Positions 1 through 8,451 of a DNA stretch of 64,000 nt are shown piece after piece (within the stretch, counting starts at the first letter, position 1; every line of letters begins with the position of its first letter). A program made the position numbers and the translations under genes. Where the stretch lies: assembly GCF_004348545.1 (NCBI RefSeq), contig NZ_SMKL01000004.1:78949-142948 (forward strand), written 5' to 3'. This stretch comes from Jiangella ureilytica (lineage in GTDB: Bacteria > Actinomycetota > Actinomycetes > Jiangellales > Jiangellaceae). Under the pieces are notes generated by a model that made no database searches, was not told the origin of the DNA, and saw only the letters and a program-made list of their open reading frames with translations.

Positions 1-1027
1 GCGGCCAGTGCCACAGGTAGACCGAGTAGGAGATGTCGCCGATGAACGTGGCCGGGCGCCGGGTCAGCCACCAGTGCGGCGTGAACCGGCGCGACGTCGG
101 GCCCGCGGCCATGACGGCCACCGTGCCGAGCACCGGCAGCAGCGCCACCCAGCCGGGGAAGAGCGTGGCGCCGTCGTAGAAGACGCCGGCGGCCACGATG
201 GCGGCCAGGCCGGCGCCGCCTATCAGCGCGCGGACGATGCCGCGGCGGGCCGTCGGGAGGGCGAGCAGCGCGAGCAGCCCGCCGGCGGCGAACTCCCAGA
301 TGCGCGTGGGCGTGACGAAGTAGGCGGCCGCGGGGTCGGCGTAGGTGGCGACGACCGAGTAGACCAGCGACACCGCGCCGAGCAGCGCGATGCCGGCGGC
401 GAGCAGCCGGCGCCCGGACCACCGGATCCACGAGCGCCGGCTCAGCACGACGATGCCCAGCACCAGCACCGGCCACAGGACGTAGAACTGCTCCTCGACC
501 GAGAGCGACCAGTAGTGCTGCGCCAGCGTGGGCGCGTTGTCCTGGGCCATGTAGTCGACGGCGTCGCCGGCCAGGGCCCAGTTCTGCACGTAGAGGGCGC
601 TGGCGGCGAGCTGGCGGGCGGTGGTGGCCCACTCCGTGGCCGGGAGGAAGGTGACCGTCGCCACCGCGCCCAGCGCCAGGACAAGCAGCGACGCCGGGAG
701 CAGCCGCCGGATGCGGCGGGCCCAGAAGCGGTGCAGCGAGAGCGTGCCGGTGCGGACGGTCTCGCGGTGGATGTGGTCGGTGATGAGGTAGCCGGAGATG
801 ACGAAGAACACGTCGACGCCGACGAACCCGCCGCTGAGCTGGGCCGGCCAGAGGTGGAAGAACACCACCAGCAGCACGGCGACGGCGCGCAGCCCCTGGA
901 TCTCGGGACGGTGCCGGGCCACGCCCGCGCCCGTGGTGGCCTGCCGCCGTCGTTCGGCCGGATGGGGTGCGACCGCCGGAGCCGGGTCGGGGACGTGGTC
1001 GGGACAAATCTGCGCGTCTGTGCTCAT
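1..1027 (-). CDS. Membrane O-acyltransferase (acyltransferase 3 family), C-terminus off the left edge
   Basis: Integral-membrane acyltransferase expected to transfer an acyl group (often acetyl) to an exported sugar. The minus strand translates without a stop from ATG at 1027 to the window edge. After a proline-rich cytosolic tail come the family hallmarks RPEIQGLRAVAVLLVVFFHL, GGFVGVDVFFVISGYLI and QHYWSLSVEEQFYVLWP, followed by several hydrophobic helices and a YSVYLWHW-type segment just before the edge. The ATG overlaps the stop of the upstream epimerase gene by 4 bp (ATGA), so the two are probably translationally coupled. The gene at 45110-47293 is a paralogue with a C-terminal SGNH domain; whether this copy also has one lies outside the window. 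The substrate is not predictable from the sequence. Confidence 0.9.
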   Translation of the reverse strand, partial: MSTDAQICPDHVPDPAPAVAPHPAERRRQATTGAGVARHRPEIQGLRAVAVLLVVFFHLWPAQLSGGFVGVDVFFVISGYLITDHIHRETVRTGTLSLHRFWARRIRRLLPASLLVLALGAVATVTFLPATEWATTARQLAASALYVQNWALAGDAVDYMAQDNAPTLAQHYWSLSVEEQFYVLWPVLVLGIVVLSRRSWIRWSGRRLLAAGIALLGAVSLVYSVVATYADPAAAYFVTPTRIWEFAAGGLLALLALPTARRGIVRALIGGAGLAAIVAAGVFYDGATLFPGWVALLPVLGTVAVMAAGPTSRRFTPHWWLTRRPATFIGDISYSVYLWHWP

Positions 1028-2094
1028 GCGGGGCGTCCGCGGACCAGTTCCTCGACCACCTGCGTGGCGGCGTGGCCGTCGCCGTACGGCGTGCCCTGGG
1101 GGGCCGACGGGAGCGGCCGGGCGACGGCGTCGGCGAGGTCGGCGGGCTCGGGCACCAGCACGTTCCAGCCGTCCCGCAGCGTCTCGAGCCACTCGGTCTC
1201 GGTGCGCAGCGTGCTGCACGGGCGGCCCAGCAGGTAGGCCTCCTTCTGCAGGCCGCCGGAGTCGGTGACGACGCTCGCCGCGTGCAGGACGGCGGCGACC
1301 ATGGCCGGGTAGGGCAGCGGCTGCGCGGTGTGCAGCGAGCTGCCGGGACGATCGAGGTCGATGCCGAACTCGCGGCAGCGGGCCACCAGCCTGGGGTGGG
1401 CCAGCAGCAGCACCGGCACGGGCAGCCCGGCCAGCGCGTCGACGACGGCGGTGAGCCGCTTGGCGTCGTCGGTGTTCTCGGCGCGGTGGATGGTGGCCGC
1501 GACGTAGCCGCCCGGCTCCAGCCCGGCCGGCAGCCGCGGCGGGGTGTCGCGCACGGCGTCGCGGACCCGGAAGCACACGTCGGTCATGACGTCGCCGACC
1601 CGGACGGTGCGCTCGGCCAGGCCCTCGCGGGCGAGGTTCGCCACGGCGACGTCGGTGGGCGCGAGCAGGAGATCGGCCGCATGGTCGGTCAGTACCCGGT
1701 TGTGCTCTTCGGGCATCGCCCGGTTGAACGAGCGCAGGCCGGCCTCGAGGTGCGCGATGGGCAGGTGCAACTTGACCGCCGCGACCGTTCCGGCGAGGGT
1801 GGAGTTGGTGTCGCCGTAGACGAGAACCCAGTCGGGGCGGCGCTCGGCCAGCACGCCGTCCAGTGCCGCGAGCATGGCGCCGGTCTGCGTGCCATGGCTG
1901 CCCGAGCCGATGCCCAGGTGCACGTCGGGCGCGGGAATGCGCAGGTCGGCGAAGAACACGTCGGACATGTTCGTGTCATAGTGCTGCCCCGTGTGCACGA
2001 TGACGTGCTCGTGCCCGCCCGCCGTCAGCGCCTCGGCTACAGGAGCGAGCTTGACGAATTGCGGGCGGGCTCCGACGATGCTGAGCACCTGCAT
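1024..2094 (-). CDS. wecB: UDP-N-acetylglucosamine 2-epimerase (non-hydrolysing)
   Basis: Cytosolic enzyme interconverting UDP-GlcNAc and UDP-ManNAc, the first step towards ManNAc or ManNAcA units of surface glycans. The 356-aa product begins MQVLSIVGARPQFVKLAPV and carries the family signatures HTGQHYD, VYGDTNSTLAG, HLEAGLRSFNRAMPEEHNR and DSGGLQKEAYLLG. An upstream in-frame start at 2202 would add 36 residues with no family match. ATG 2094 is preceded by GAGGACGG and matches the usual N-terminus, so it is preferred. The stop overlaps the acyltransferase start by 4 bp. The gene diverges from the UDP-sugar dehydrogenase at 2205, the expected next enzyme, which would oxidise UDP-ManNAc to UDP-ManNAcA. 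The family call is secure; the pathway is inferred from context. Confidence 0.95.
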   Translation of the reverse strand: MQVLSIVGARPQFVKLAPVAEALTAGGHEHVIVHTGQHYDTNMSDVFFADLRIPAPDVHLGIGSGSHGTQTGAMLAALDGVLAERRPDWVLVYGDTNSTLAGTVAAVKLHLPIAHLEAGLRSFNRAMPEEHNRVLTDHAADLLLAPTDVAVANLAREGLAERTVRVGDVMTDVCFRVRDAVRDTPPRLPAGLEPGGYVAATIHRAENTDDAKRLTAVVDALAGLPVPVLLLAHPRLVARCREFGIDLDRPGSSLHTAQPLPYPAMVAAVLHAASVVTDSGGLQKEAYLLGRPCSTLRTETEWLETLRDGWNVLVPEPADLADAVARPLPSAPQGTPYGDGHAATQVVEELVRGRPA

Positions 2095-2204
2095 GGAAGA
2101 CCGTCCTCGAAACACCTGGCACGACTCAGACATGGGCAAGGCCGCGAACCAACCCCGGTAGCCTATACGCCGGACCGCATCCGCCATCACGACCGAGGTC
2201 ATAC

Positions 2205-3515
2205 GTGAGAATCACCGTCGTCGCCCTGGGCAAGATAGGGCTGCCGCTCGCCGTCCAGTTCGCCACCAAGGGTCACGAGGTCATCGGCGTCGATGTCAAC
2301 CGGACCGTCGTCGACCTCGTCAACAAGGGCGAGGAGCCCTTCCCCGGCGAGGACCAGCTGGCCGAGAAGCTGTCCGAGGTGGTGGGCGCCGGGCGGTTGC
2401 GGGCCACCACCGACTACGCCGACGCCGTCCCCGGCAGCGACGCCGTCGTGCTCGTCGTGCCGTTGTTCGTCGACGACACCACCGGTGAGCCCGACTTCGG
2501 CTGGATGGACTCCGCCACGCAGTCGCTGGCCGAGAACCTCACGCCGGGCACGCTGGTCTCCTACGAGACCACGCTGCCGGTCGGTACCACCCGGAACCGG
2601 TGGAGACCACTCATCGAGAAGGTCTCCGGCCTGACCGAGGGCACCGACTTCCACCTGGTGTTCTCGCCCGAGCGCGTGCTCACCGGCCGGGTCTTCGCCG
2701 ACCTGCGCAAGTATCCCAAGCTCATCGGCGGTCTGACGCCGGCGGGTGCGGAGCGGGCGCGCTCGTTCTACGAGGCCGTCCTCGACTTCGACGAGCGCGC
2801 CGACCTCCCGCGAGGCAACGGCGTCTGGGACCTCGGCAGCGCCGAGGCGGCCGAGATGGCCAAGCTCGCCGAGACCACCTACCGCGACGTCAACATCGGC
2901 CTGGCCAACCAGTTCGGCCGGTTCGCCGCCGCCAACGGCATCGACGTCTTCCAGGTCATCGAGGCGTCCAACTCCCAGCCCTACAGCCACATCCACCGCC
3001 CCGGCATCGCCGTCGGCGGGCACTGCATCCCGGTGTACCCGCGGCTGTACCTGTGGACCGACCCCGACGCCACCGTCGTCCGGGCCGCCCGCGAGGCCAA
3101 CGTCGGCATGCCCGAGTACACCGTGGGCCTGGTCGAGGCCGCGGCCGGCGGCTCGGTCGACGGCCTGCGCGTGGTCGTCCTGGGCGCGGCCTACCGCGGC
3201 CGGGTCAAGGAGACGGCGTTCTCCGGCGTCTTCCCGACGGTGGCGGCGCTGCGCGAGCGCGGGGCCGACGTGCTGGTGCACGACCCCCTCTACACCGACG
3301 ACGAGCTGCGCGGGCTGGGCTTCGAGCCGTACCACCTCGGCGAGCCGGCCGACGCCGTCGTCGTCCAGGCCGACCACCCCGAGTACGCCGAGGTCGGCTC
3401 CGCCGACGTGCCGGGCGCGAAGGTCCTGGTCGACGGCCGCGACGTCACCGACGCCGCCCGCTGGGACGGCGTCACGCGCATCGTCGTGGGCCGGGCGGCC
3501 TCCTCACCCGCATGA
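2205..3515 (+). CDS. UDP-sugar 6-dehydrogenase (UDP-ManNAc dehydrogenase type)
   Basis: NAD-dependent oxidation of a UDP-sugar to the UDP-uronic acid, probably UDP-ManNAc to UDP-ManNAcA given the divergent wecB. The 436-aa product has an N-terminal Rossmann motif (VVALGKIGLPLAVQFATKGH), the central HLVFSPERVLTGR block, and the catalytic cysteine in GGHCIPVYPR near residue 274. The C-terminal UDP-binding domain starts around residue 320. The glycine motif reads GKIGLP rather than the more common GYVGLP. A second family member lies at 20550-21815 and is clearly diverged, so the two probably make different uronic acids. Substrate assignment between UDP-GlcNAc, UDP-ManNAc and UDP-Glc is an inference. 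Confidence 0.92.
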   Translation: MRITVVALGKIGLPLAVQFATKGHEVIGVDVNRTVVDLVNKGEEPFPGEDQLAEKLSEVVGAGRLRATTDYADAVPGSDAVVLVVPLFVDDTTGEPDFGWMDSATQSLAENLTPGTLVSYETTLPVGTTRNRWRPLIEKVSGLTEGTDFHLVFSPERVLTGRVFADLRKYPKLIGGLTPAGAERARSFYEAVLDFDERADLPRGNGVWDLGSAEAAEMAKLAETTYRDVNIGLANQFGRFAAANGIDVFQVIEASNSQPYSHIHRPGIAVGGHCIPVYPRLYLWTDPDATVVRAAREANVGMPEYTVGLVEAAAGGSVDGLRVVVLGAAYRGRVKETAFSGVFPTVAALRERGADVLVHDPLYTDDELRGLGFEPYHLGEPADAVVVQADHPEYAEVGSADVPGAKVLVDGRDVTDAARWDGVTRIVVGRAASSPA

Positions 3516-3532
3516 CCCCGCCGACCACTGGT

Positions 3533-3587
3533 GATCATGGAGAGATCGGGCGTCCCGGCGACCCGGAACCCCGACGTCTCCATGATC
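3533..3587. terminator. Long imperfect hairpin after the UDP-sugar dehydrogenase
   Basis: GATCATGGAGA (3533-3543) is exactly reverse-complemented at 3577-3587, and pairing resumes inward after a two-base mismatch (TCGGG/CCCGA), giving an arm of about 18 nt. It starts 18 nt after the dehydrogenase stop, so a terminator role is likely. The same GATCATGGAGA word recurs at 14698-14708 in another intergenic region. Confidence 0.5.
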
Positions 3588-3687
3588 AACGGTGGGTGGG
3601 GGCGCGGGCCGGTCGGCCGCTGTGCGTTCGGCGCTGGTCTTGTCAGTGCCCGTCCCTAGGGTGGGACCCAGCCGAACGGGGCGGGGC

Positions 3688-6309
3688 ATGACCACCTCGC
3701 CGGAGCAGCGGTCTGCCGCGAGCGAGGGGCAGCCTCGCCGGCCGGGGGCGGGCCGCACGCACGTCGTCATGCTGGTGGCCAACGACGTCGTCACCGACAG
3801 CCGGGTCAAGAAGGAGGCGCAGGCGGTCGCCGACGCCGGGCACCGGGTCACCGTGCTGGGCGTCGCCGCCGACGGGCGCCGGTCGCTCGAGCTGATCGGC
3901 GACGTGCTGGTGGTGCGGGTGCCGGTGGCGTTCCAGCTGCGCGACGAGCGCGACCGCAAGCGCCGGTCGCACCGCGACTGGCGCCCGCCGTTCGTCGGCT
4001 ATCCGGTCAAGACGGCGCAGGCGGCGCGCAAACAGGCGCTGAAGGCGCGCCGCGCCGAGCTGGCCGGCCGGACCCGCGGCGCGGGCGCCAGGCTGGCCGG
4101 GCTGCGGCTGACCGCCGCCGAGCGGGCCGCCTGGCTGCGCGCCGGCATGGGCAACCGCGCCGACAAGGCGTTCCGGTTCGGCTGGCGGGCCTGGGACGGC
4201 GTCGCAGCCCGCACTCCGTGGCCGGCCCGCTGGCGCCTGGTGCACCCGCAGGCCTACGACTACGAGCTCGCGTTCGGCCCGCTGCTGGACCAGCTGGCGC
4301 CCGACGCCGTGCACGCGCACGACATGCACGTCATCGGCGTCGCGGTGCGCGCGGCCGAGCGGGCCCGCGCGGCCGGCCGGCGTCTGGCGGTCGTCTACGA
4401 CGCGCACGAGTACGTGCCCGGGCTGTCGCGCTACGGCGCCCGCACGCCACGGTTCATCGCCGCCTGGGCCAACCACGAGCGCGAGTACATCGGCCGCGCC
4501 GACCGCGTCGTCACCGTCAGCCCGGCCATCGCCCGCACGCTGCACCAGCGGTACCGCCTCGACCGCGAGCCCACCGTCGTCATCAACTCGCCGAGCATGA
4601 CGGAGCTGACCGGCGACGACGTCCCCGGCCTGCGGGCGCGCACGGGCCTCGCGCCGGACGTGCCGCTGCTGGTCTACAGCGGCGGCGTCACCAAGGCCCG
4701 CGGCGTCGAGACGGCCGTCGAGGCGCTGCCGTCGCTGCCCGGCGTGAATCTGGCCGTCGTGTCGGTGCCGCACATCGACATCGCGCCGGTCGAGCAGCTG
4801 CGCGCGCTGGCCGCCCGGCTCGGCGTCCAGGACCGCGTGCACGTTCTGAATCCGGTGCGCCCGCACGAGGTGGTGTCGTTCCTCTCGTCGGCCGACGTCG
4901 GGCTGATCCCGATCCTGCGCTACCCCAGCCACGAGATGGCGCTGCCGAACAAGGTCTTCGAGTACGCCTTCGCCGGCCTGCCGGTCGTCACCAGCGACAT
5001 GCCGAGCCTGACGGAGTTCATGCACCAGTCCGGCATCGGCGAGGTCTACCGCGTCGGCGACGCCGCCGACCTCGCCGCCAAGGTGCGCACCGTCCTGGCC
5101 GACCCCGCGCCCTACCGCGCCCGGCTGGAGCGCCCGGAGTTCCGCCGCGAGGTCTCCTGGGAGGGTCAGGCGCAGCACCTGCGCGAGCTGTACGCGGACC
5201 TCCTGGGGGCGCCGACGGCGTCCGCCTCCGTCGCCGCCGTGGCCGCGGCCGCCACTCCGGCCCCCGCCCCGACGCCGCACCTGCTCATCGGCCCCTCCAA
5301 CAGCGCCGGGCAGGGCTGGCGGTGGGCGCGCGCCGTCGAGCGGTACGCGCCGCCGGCGGTCGCCGAGAACCTCATGGCCGAGGCCGGCTCGTTCGCGTTC
5401 CGGGCCGACCACGTGGTGCCGGCCGAGCGTTTCCACCACGACGCCGCCTGGGTGGTCGAGTTCGCCGACCACGTGCTGCGCACCGTCACCCACGTGCTGT
5501 TCGAGGCCGCACGCCCGGTGCTCGGCCAGGCCCGCGGGCAGCTGTTCACCGAGGACCTGCCGACGCTGCGTGCGGCCGGCATCGCGGCGGGGGTCATCCT
5601 GCACGGCTCGGAGATCCGCGACCCGCGCCGGCACCGCGAGCTGTTCCGCTACTCGCCGTTCGGCGACCCCGACGAGCCCCTGACGCACAAGCTGCAGCAG
5701 GCCACGCAGGTGGTGCTCGGCCACCTGCGCGACTTCGACGGCCCCTGCTTCGTCACCACGCCCGATCTGCTCGAGTTCATCGACGACGCCCAGTGGCTGC
5801 CCGTCGTGGTCGACGTCGACGACCTCGCCACCGACCGGCCGGTATTGGAGCGGCGGCTGCCGGTCGTGCTGCACGCGCCGTCGCGGGGCGTGCTCAAGGG
5901 CTCCGCCGTCGCCGACCCCGTGCTGAGCGACCTGCAGGACCGCGGGCTGATCGAGTACCGGCGCGTCGAGGGCGTGGCGCACCCCGAACTCATGGCGCAG
6001 GTGCGAGACTCCGACATCGTGGTCGACCAGCTGCTGCTCGGGTCGTACGGCGTCATGGCGTGCGAGGCGATGGCGGCCGGACGGGTCACCGTCGGGCACG
6101 TCGCCGGACACGTCCGGGCCGCGATCCCGGCCGAGCTGCCGCTGATCGAGGCGACGCCGGACGATCTCGGCGCCGTCGTCGAACGGCTGGTCGCGGAGCG
6201 CGAGCCCGCCGTCAAGGCGGCGGCGGCCGGTCCGGACTTCGTCCGCCGGTTCCACGACGGCCGGGCCTCGGCGCGGGTGCTGGCGCCCTTCCTGGGCGTC
6301 GGCGACTGA
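3688..6309 (+). CDS. Two-domain glycosyltransferase (GT4 plus second GT-like domain)
   Basis: Predicted cytosolic glycosyltransferase of 873 aa. Residues about 25-530 form a GT-B, GT4-type enzyme: N-terminal VMLVANDVVTDSRVKKEAQA, then AVHAHDMHVIG, a sugar-nucleotide-binding YSGGVTKARGVETAVEAL, and the EX7E-type region near ALPNKVFEYAFAGLPVVTSD. After a Pro/Ala linker around residue 535, a second domain (about 545-873) starts HLLIGPSNSAGQGWRWARAV and ends with another GT-B-like C-terminal half (LLGSYGVMACEAMAAGRVTV). ATG 3688 follows a GGGGCGGGG run; the longer frame from 3592 adds 32 residues of no recognisable character across a hairpin-rich intergenic. The first domain resembles the GT4 enzyme at 36566. 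Donor and acceptor are unknown. Confidence 0.88.
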   Translation: MTTSPEQRSAASEGQPRRPGAGRTHVVMLVANDVVTDSRVKKEAQAVADAGHRVTVLGVAADGRRSLELIGDVLVVRVPVAFQLRDERDRKRRSHRDWRPPFVGYPVKTAQAARKQALKARRAELAGRTRGAGARLAGLRLTAAERAAWLRAGMGNRADKAFRFGWRAWDGVAARTPWPARWRLVHPQAYDYELAFGPLLDQLAPDAVHAHDMHVIGVAVRAAERARAAGRRLAVVYDAHEYVPGLSRYGARTPRFIAAWANHEREYIGRADRVVTVSPAIARTLHQRYRLDREPTVVINSPSMTELTGDDVPGLRARTGLAPDVPLLVYSGGVTKARGVETAVEALPSLPGVNLAVVSVPHIDIAPVEQLRALAARLGVQDRVHVLNPVRPHEVVSFLSSADVGLIPILRYPSHEMALPNKVFEYAFAGLPVVTSDMPSLTEFMHQSGIGEVYRVGDAADLAAKVRTVLADPAPYRARLERPEFRREVSWEGQAQHLRELYADLLGAPTASASVAAVAAAATPAPAPTPHLLIGPSNSAGQGWRWARAVERYAPPAVAENLMAEAGSFAFRADHVVPAERFHHDAAWVVEFADHVLRTVTHVLFEAARPVLGQARGQLFTEDLPTLRAAGIAAGVILHGSEIRDPRRHRELFRYSPFGDPDEPLTHKLQQATQVVLGHLRDFDGPCFVTTPDLLEFIDDAQWLPVVVDVDDLATDRPVLERRLPVVLHAPSRGVLKGSAVADPVLSDLQDRGLIEYRRVEGVAHPELMAQVRDSDIVVDQLLLGSYGVMACEAMAAGRVTVGHVAGHVRAAIPAELPLIEATPDDLGAVVERLVAEREPAVKAAAAGPDFVRRFHDGRASARVLAPFLGVGD

Positions 6310-6387
6310 ACCAGGCCCGAACGGCACCGAACCGAATCGTCCGAACGATTCCGCCCAATCGGTTGCGTGACTCCTGTGACTGGTGAG

Positions 6388-6404
6388 ACTGTTGATGCAA
6401 CAGT
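6388..6404. promoter_or_regulatory. Perfect short inverted repeat upstream of the amidase gene
   Basis: ACTGTTG-ATG-CAACAGT is a perfect 7-bp inverted repeat with a 3-bp centre, 42 bp before the GTG start of the amidase gene, in a locally AT-richer stretch. It could be an operator or a small hairpin in the leader. A second short inverted repeat (GAATCGT-CCGA-ACGATTC, 6334-6351) lies nearer the upstream stop and may act in termination. The role is an inference from position only. Confidence 0.3.
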
Positions 6405-6445
6405 AGCCATCTGAAGCATCGCACCTGGTCGGCGGGGGACGAGTC

Positions 6446-8440
6446 GTGAAGGTCACCACAGCGGGTCTGGCGGGGGCACTCGTCGCGTTCGCGATGGCGC
6501 CGGCCGTGCCCGCACCGGCCGCGCCGCTGACGCCGTCGCAGTCGCAGTCGCAGTCGCCCGAGGCGACCCTCACACCGTCGGCGACGGACACCGGGACGCC
6601 GTCGGCCACCGACACCCGCAGTCCGGAACTGCCCGCCACCGACGACCTGCAGACCATCGGCCTGCCGGTCGCCACCGGCGCGTTCGGGCGGCTGCCCAGC
6701 CTGCCGCCGGCGCCGGGCGCGGGTCCGCGCGAGCTGTCCGAGTTCGCCGCGCAGATCCCCATCGTCTACAGCGAGGAGTACACCGTCCGGCCGTTCCGGC
6801 TGGCGGCGGTCACCTGGACCGGCGCCGTCCCGGTGCGCGCGTGGGTGCGGGTGCGCTCCGAGGGCGCGTGGTCGCAGTGGTACGAGCTGCCGGGCGGCGA
6901 CGACCATCAGCCCGACCCCGGCACGGCCGAGGCGGCGGGCGCGCGCAACGGGACCGATCCGCTGCTGGTGCCGGAGTCCGACGGCATCCAGGTGCGCGTC
7001 GACGGGGCGCGCTCGGGGTCGCGCCGGCCGGCCGACCTGAGGCTGGACCTCGTCGAGCCGGGAGCGGCGCCGGCCGCCGCCCGCGCCGACGCACCGCAGG
7101 TCGCCGTCAGCGGCGGGCCGTCGGTGTACAGCCGGGCGCAGTGGGGCGCGGACGAGACGCTGCGTGCCGAGGCGCCCAGCTACGGCGAGGTGCGCGGCGC
7201 GTTCGTGCACCACACCGTCAGCGCCAACGCCTACGACACCGCCGACGTCCCCGCGCTGATCAGGTCGATCTACGTCTACCACGTGCGGTCGCGGGGCTGG
7301 AACGACATCGGCTACAACTTCATCATCGACCGCTTCGGCCGCATCTGGGAGGGCCGCTACGGCGGCATCGGCCGCGCGGTCGTCGGCGCGCACACCCAGA
7401 GCTACAACGACGACGCGTTCGCCGCGTCCGCGCTGGGCACCTACGAGAACACCGCGCCGCGCAACGTCATGCTGGGCGCCTACGCGCGGCTGTTCGCGTG
7501 GAAGTTCCGCATCCACGGCGTACGCCCGCTGCGCCAGGTGAACTACGACGGCGAGGCCTGGCCGGCCATCGCCGGGCACCGCGACGCCGCCGCGACGGCC
7601 TGCCCCGGCGACGCCCTGTACGCGAAGCTGAACGTCATCCGGGCGGGCACGCTGCGGCAGATGGGCATCGGCGGCGACTCCACCGGCGGCCGCGACGTCA
7701 ACGGCGGCGGCCGGTCCGACGTCATGGCCCGGCAGCGCTCCAACGGCTCGTTCTGGCTCTGGCCGGGTGGCACGGTCGCCGGGTTCGGCAGCCGCATCCC
7801 GTTCGGCACCGGCTGGTCGGCCATGGTCTCCGTCGCGCTGCCCGGCGACTTCGACGGCGACGGCCACGACGACGTCATCGGCCGGGCCGGCACCGGAGGG
7901 CTCTGGCTGTACTCCGGCCGGTCCGACCGCGGCTTCCTCTCGCAACGGCGCATCGGCACCGGCTGGGCCGCGTTCACCTACGTCATCGCGCCGGGAGACT
8001 GGGACGGCGACGGCCGCGCCGACCTCATCGCCCGCCGCCGCGACGGCGTGCTGGTGCTGTACCCCGGCGACGGCCGCGGCGGGTTCCTCGCGGCGCGCAC
8101 CATCGGCACCGGCTGGGCCGGGTTCACCGCCATCGTCGGCTCCGGCGACTGGAACGCCGACGGCGCCGTCGACCTCATCGCGCGCCTGCCCAACGGCGTG
8201 CTCATGCTCTACCCGGGCACCGGCAGGGGCGGCTTCGGCAAGGCGCGCACCATCGGCACCGGCTGGGCCGCGTTCACCGGCATCGCCGCGGCGGGCGACG
8301 TCGACGAGGACTACGTGCTCGACCTCGTCGCGTGGAAGGCCGACGGCACCATGCTCCTCTACCCCGGCAGCGGGACGGGCGGTTTCCTGGCGAGCCGGGT
8401 CATCGGCTCCGGCTGGAACGCCTTCGACCTGCGCAGCTGA
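6446..8440 (+). CDS. Exported N-acetylmuramoyl-L-alanine amidase (PGRP domain) with FG-GAP repeats
   Basis: Secreted 664-aa enzyme predicted to cut the MurNAc-L-Ala bond of peptidoglycan. A Sec signal peptide (about residues 1-27, ending PAPAAP) is followed by a Ser/Thr/Pro/Gln linker, a beta-rich region, and a PGRP/amidase_2 domain at about 228-395. Putative zinc ligands are present: His in GAFVHHTVSA, His in IAGHRDAAATACPGD and Cys in the same motif, with the Tyr of IGYNFIIDRFG. From about residue 410 to the end are five repeats of about 47 aa built on GDWDGDGRADLIAR and LYPGDGRGGF cores with Ca-binding-like DxDxDG loops, which should fold as a beta-propeller. The start is GTG, with GGGGGACGAG ahead of it. 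The SpoIID-like gene follows after 11 bp and ends in the same repeat type, so the two probably work together on the wall. Confidence 0.93.
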   Translation: MKVTTAGLAGALVAFAMAPAVPAPAAPLTPSQSQSQSPEATLTPSATDTGTPSATDTRSPELPATDDLQTIGLPVATGAFGRLPSLPPAPGAGPRELSEFAAQIPIVYSEEYTVRPFRLAAVTWTGAVPVRAWVRVRSEGAWSQWYELPGGDDHQPDPGTAEAAGARNGTDPLLVPESDGIQVRVDGARSGSRRPADLRLDLVEPGAAPAAARADAPQVAVSGGPSVYSRAQWGADETLRAEAPSYGEVRGAFVHHTVSANAYDTADVPALIRSIYVYHVRSRGWNDIGYNFIIDRFGRIWEGRYGGIGRAVVGAHTQSYNDDAFAASALGTYENTAPRNVMLGAYARLFAWKFRIHGVRPLRQVNYDGEAWPAIAGHRDAAATACPGDALYAKLNVIRAGTLRQMGIGGDSTGGRDVNGGGRSDVMARQRSNGSFWLWPGGTVAGFGSRIPFGTGWSAMVSVALPGDFDGDGHDDVIGRAGTGGLWLYSGRSDRGFLSQRRIGTGWAAFTYVIAPGDWDGDGRADLIARRRDGVLVLYPGDGRGGFLAARTIGTGWAGFTAIVGSGDWNADGAVDLIARLPNGVLMLYPGTGRGGFGKARTIGTGWAAFTGIAAAGDVDEDYVLDLVAWKADGTMLLYPGSGTGGFLASRVIGSGWNAFDLRS

Positions 8441-8451
8441 GGGCGGTCACG

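Noticed and set aside
6310..6445. A ydaO-type (c-di-AMP) riboswitch before the amidase gene
   Set aside because: Such switches often control wall hydrolases in actinobacteria, but the 136-nt leader lacks the conserved core I would expect; only short inverted repeats are visible.
3643..6762. Minus-strand open frame of over 1000 codons antisense to the two-domain glycosyltransferase
   Set aside because: Low-complexity Arg/Gly/Ala/His composition with no domain, and the plus strand encodes a clear enzyme; this is a GC-bias artefact.
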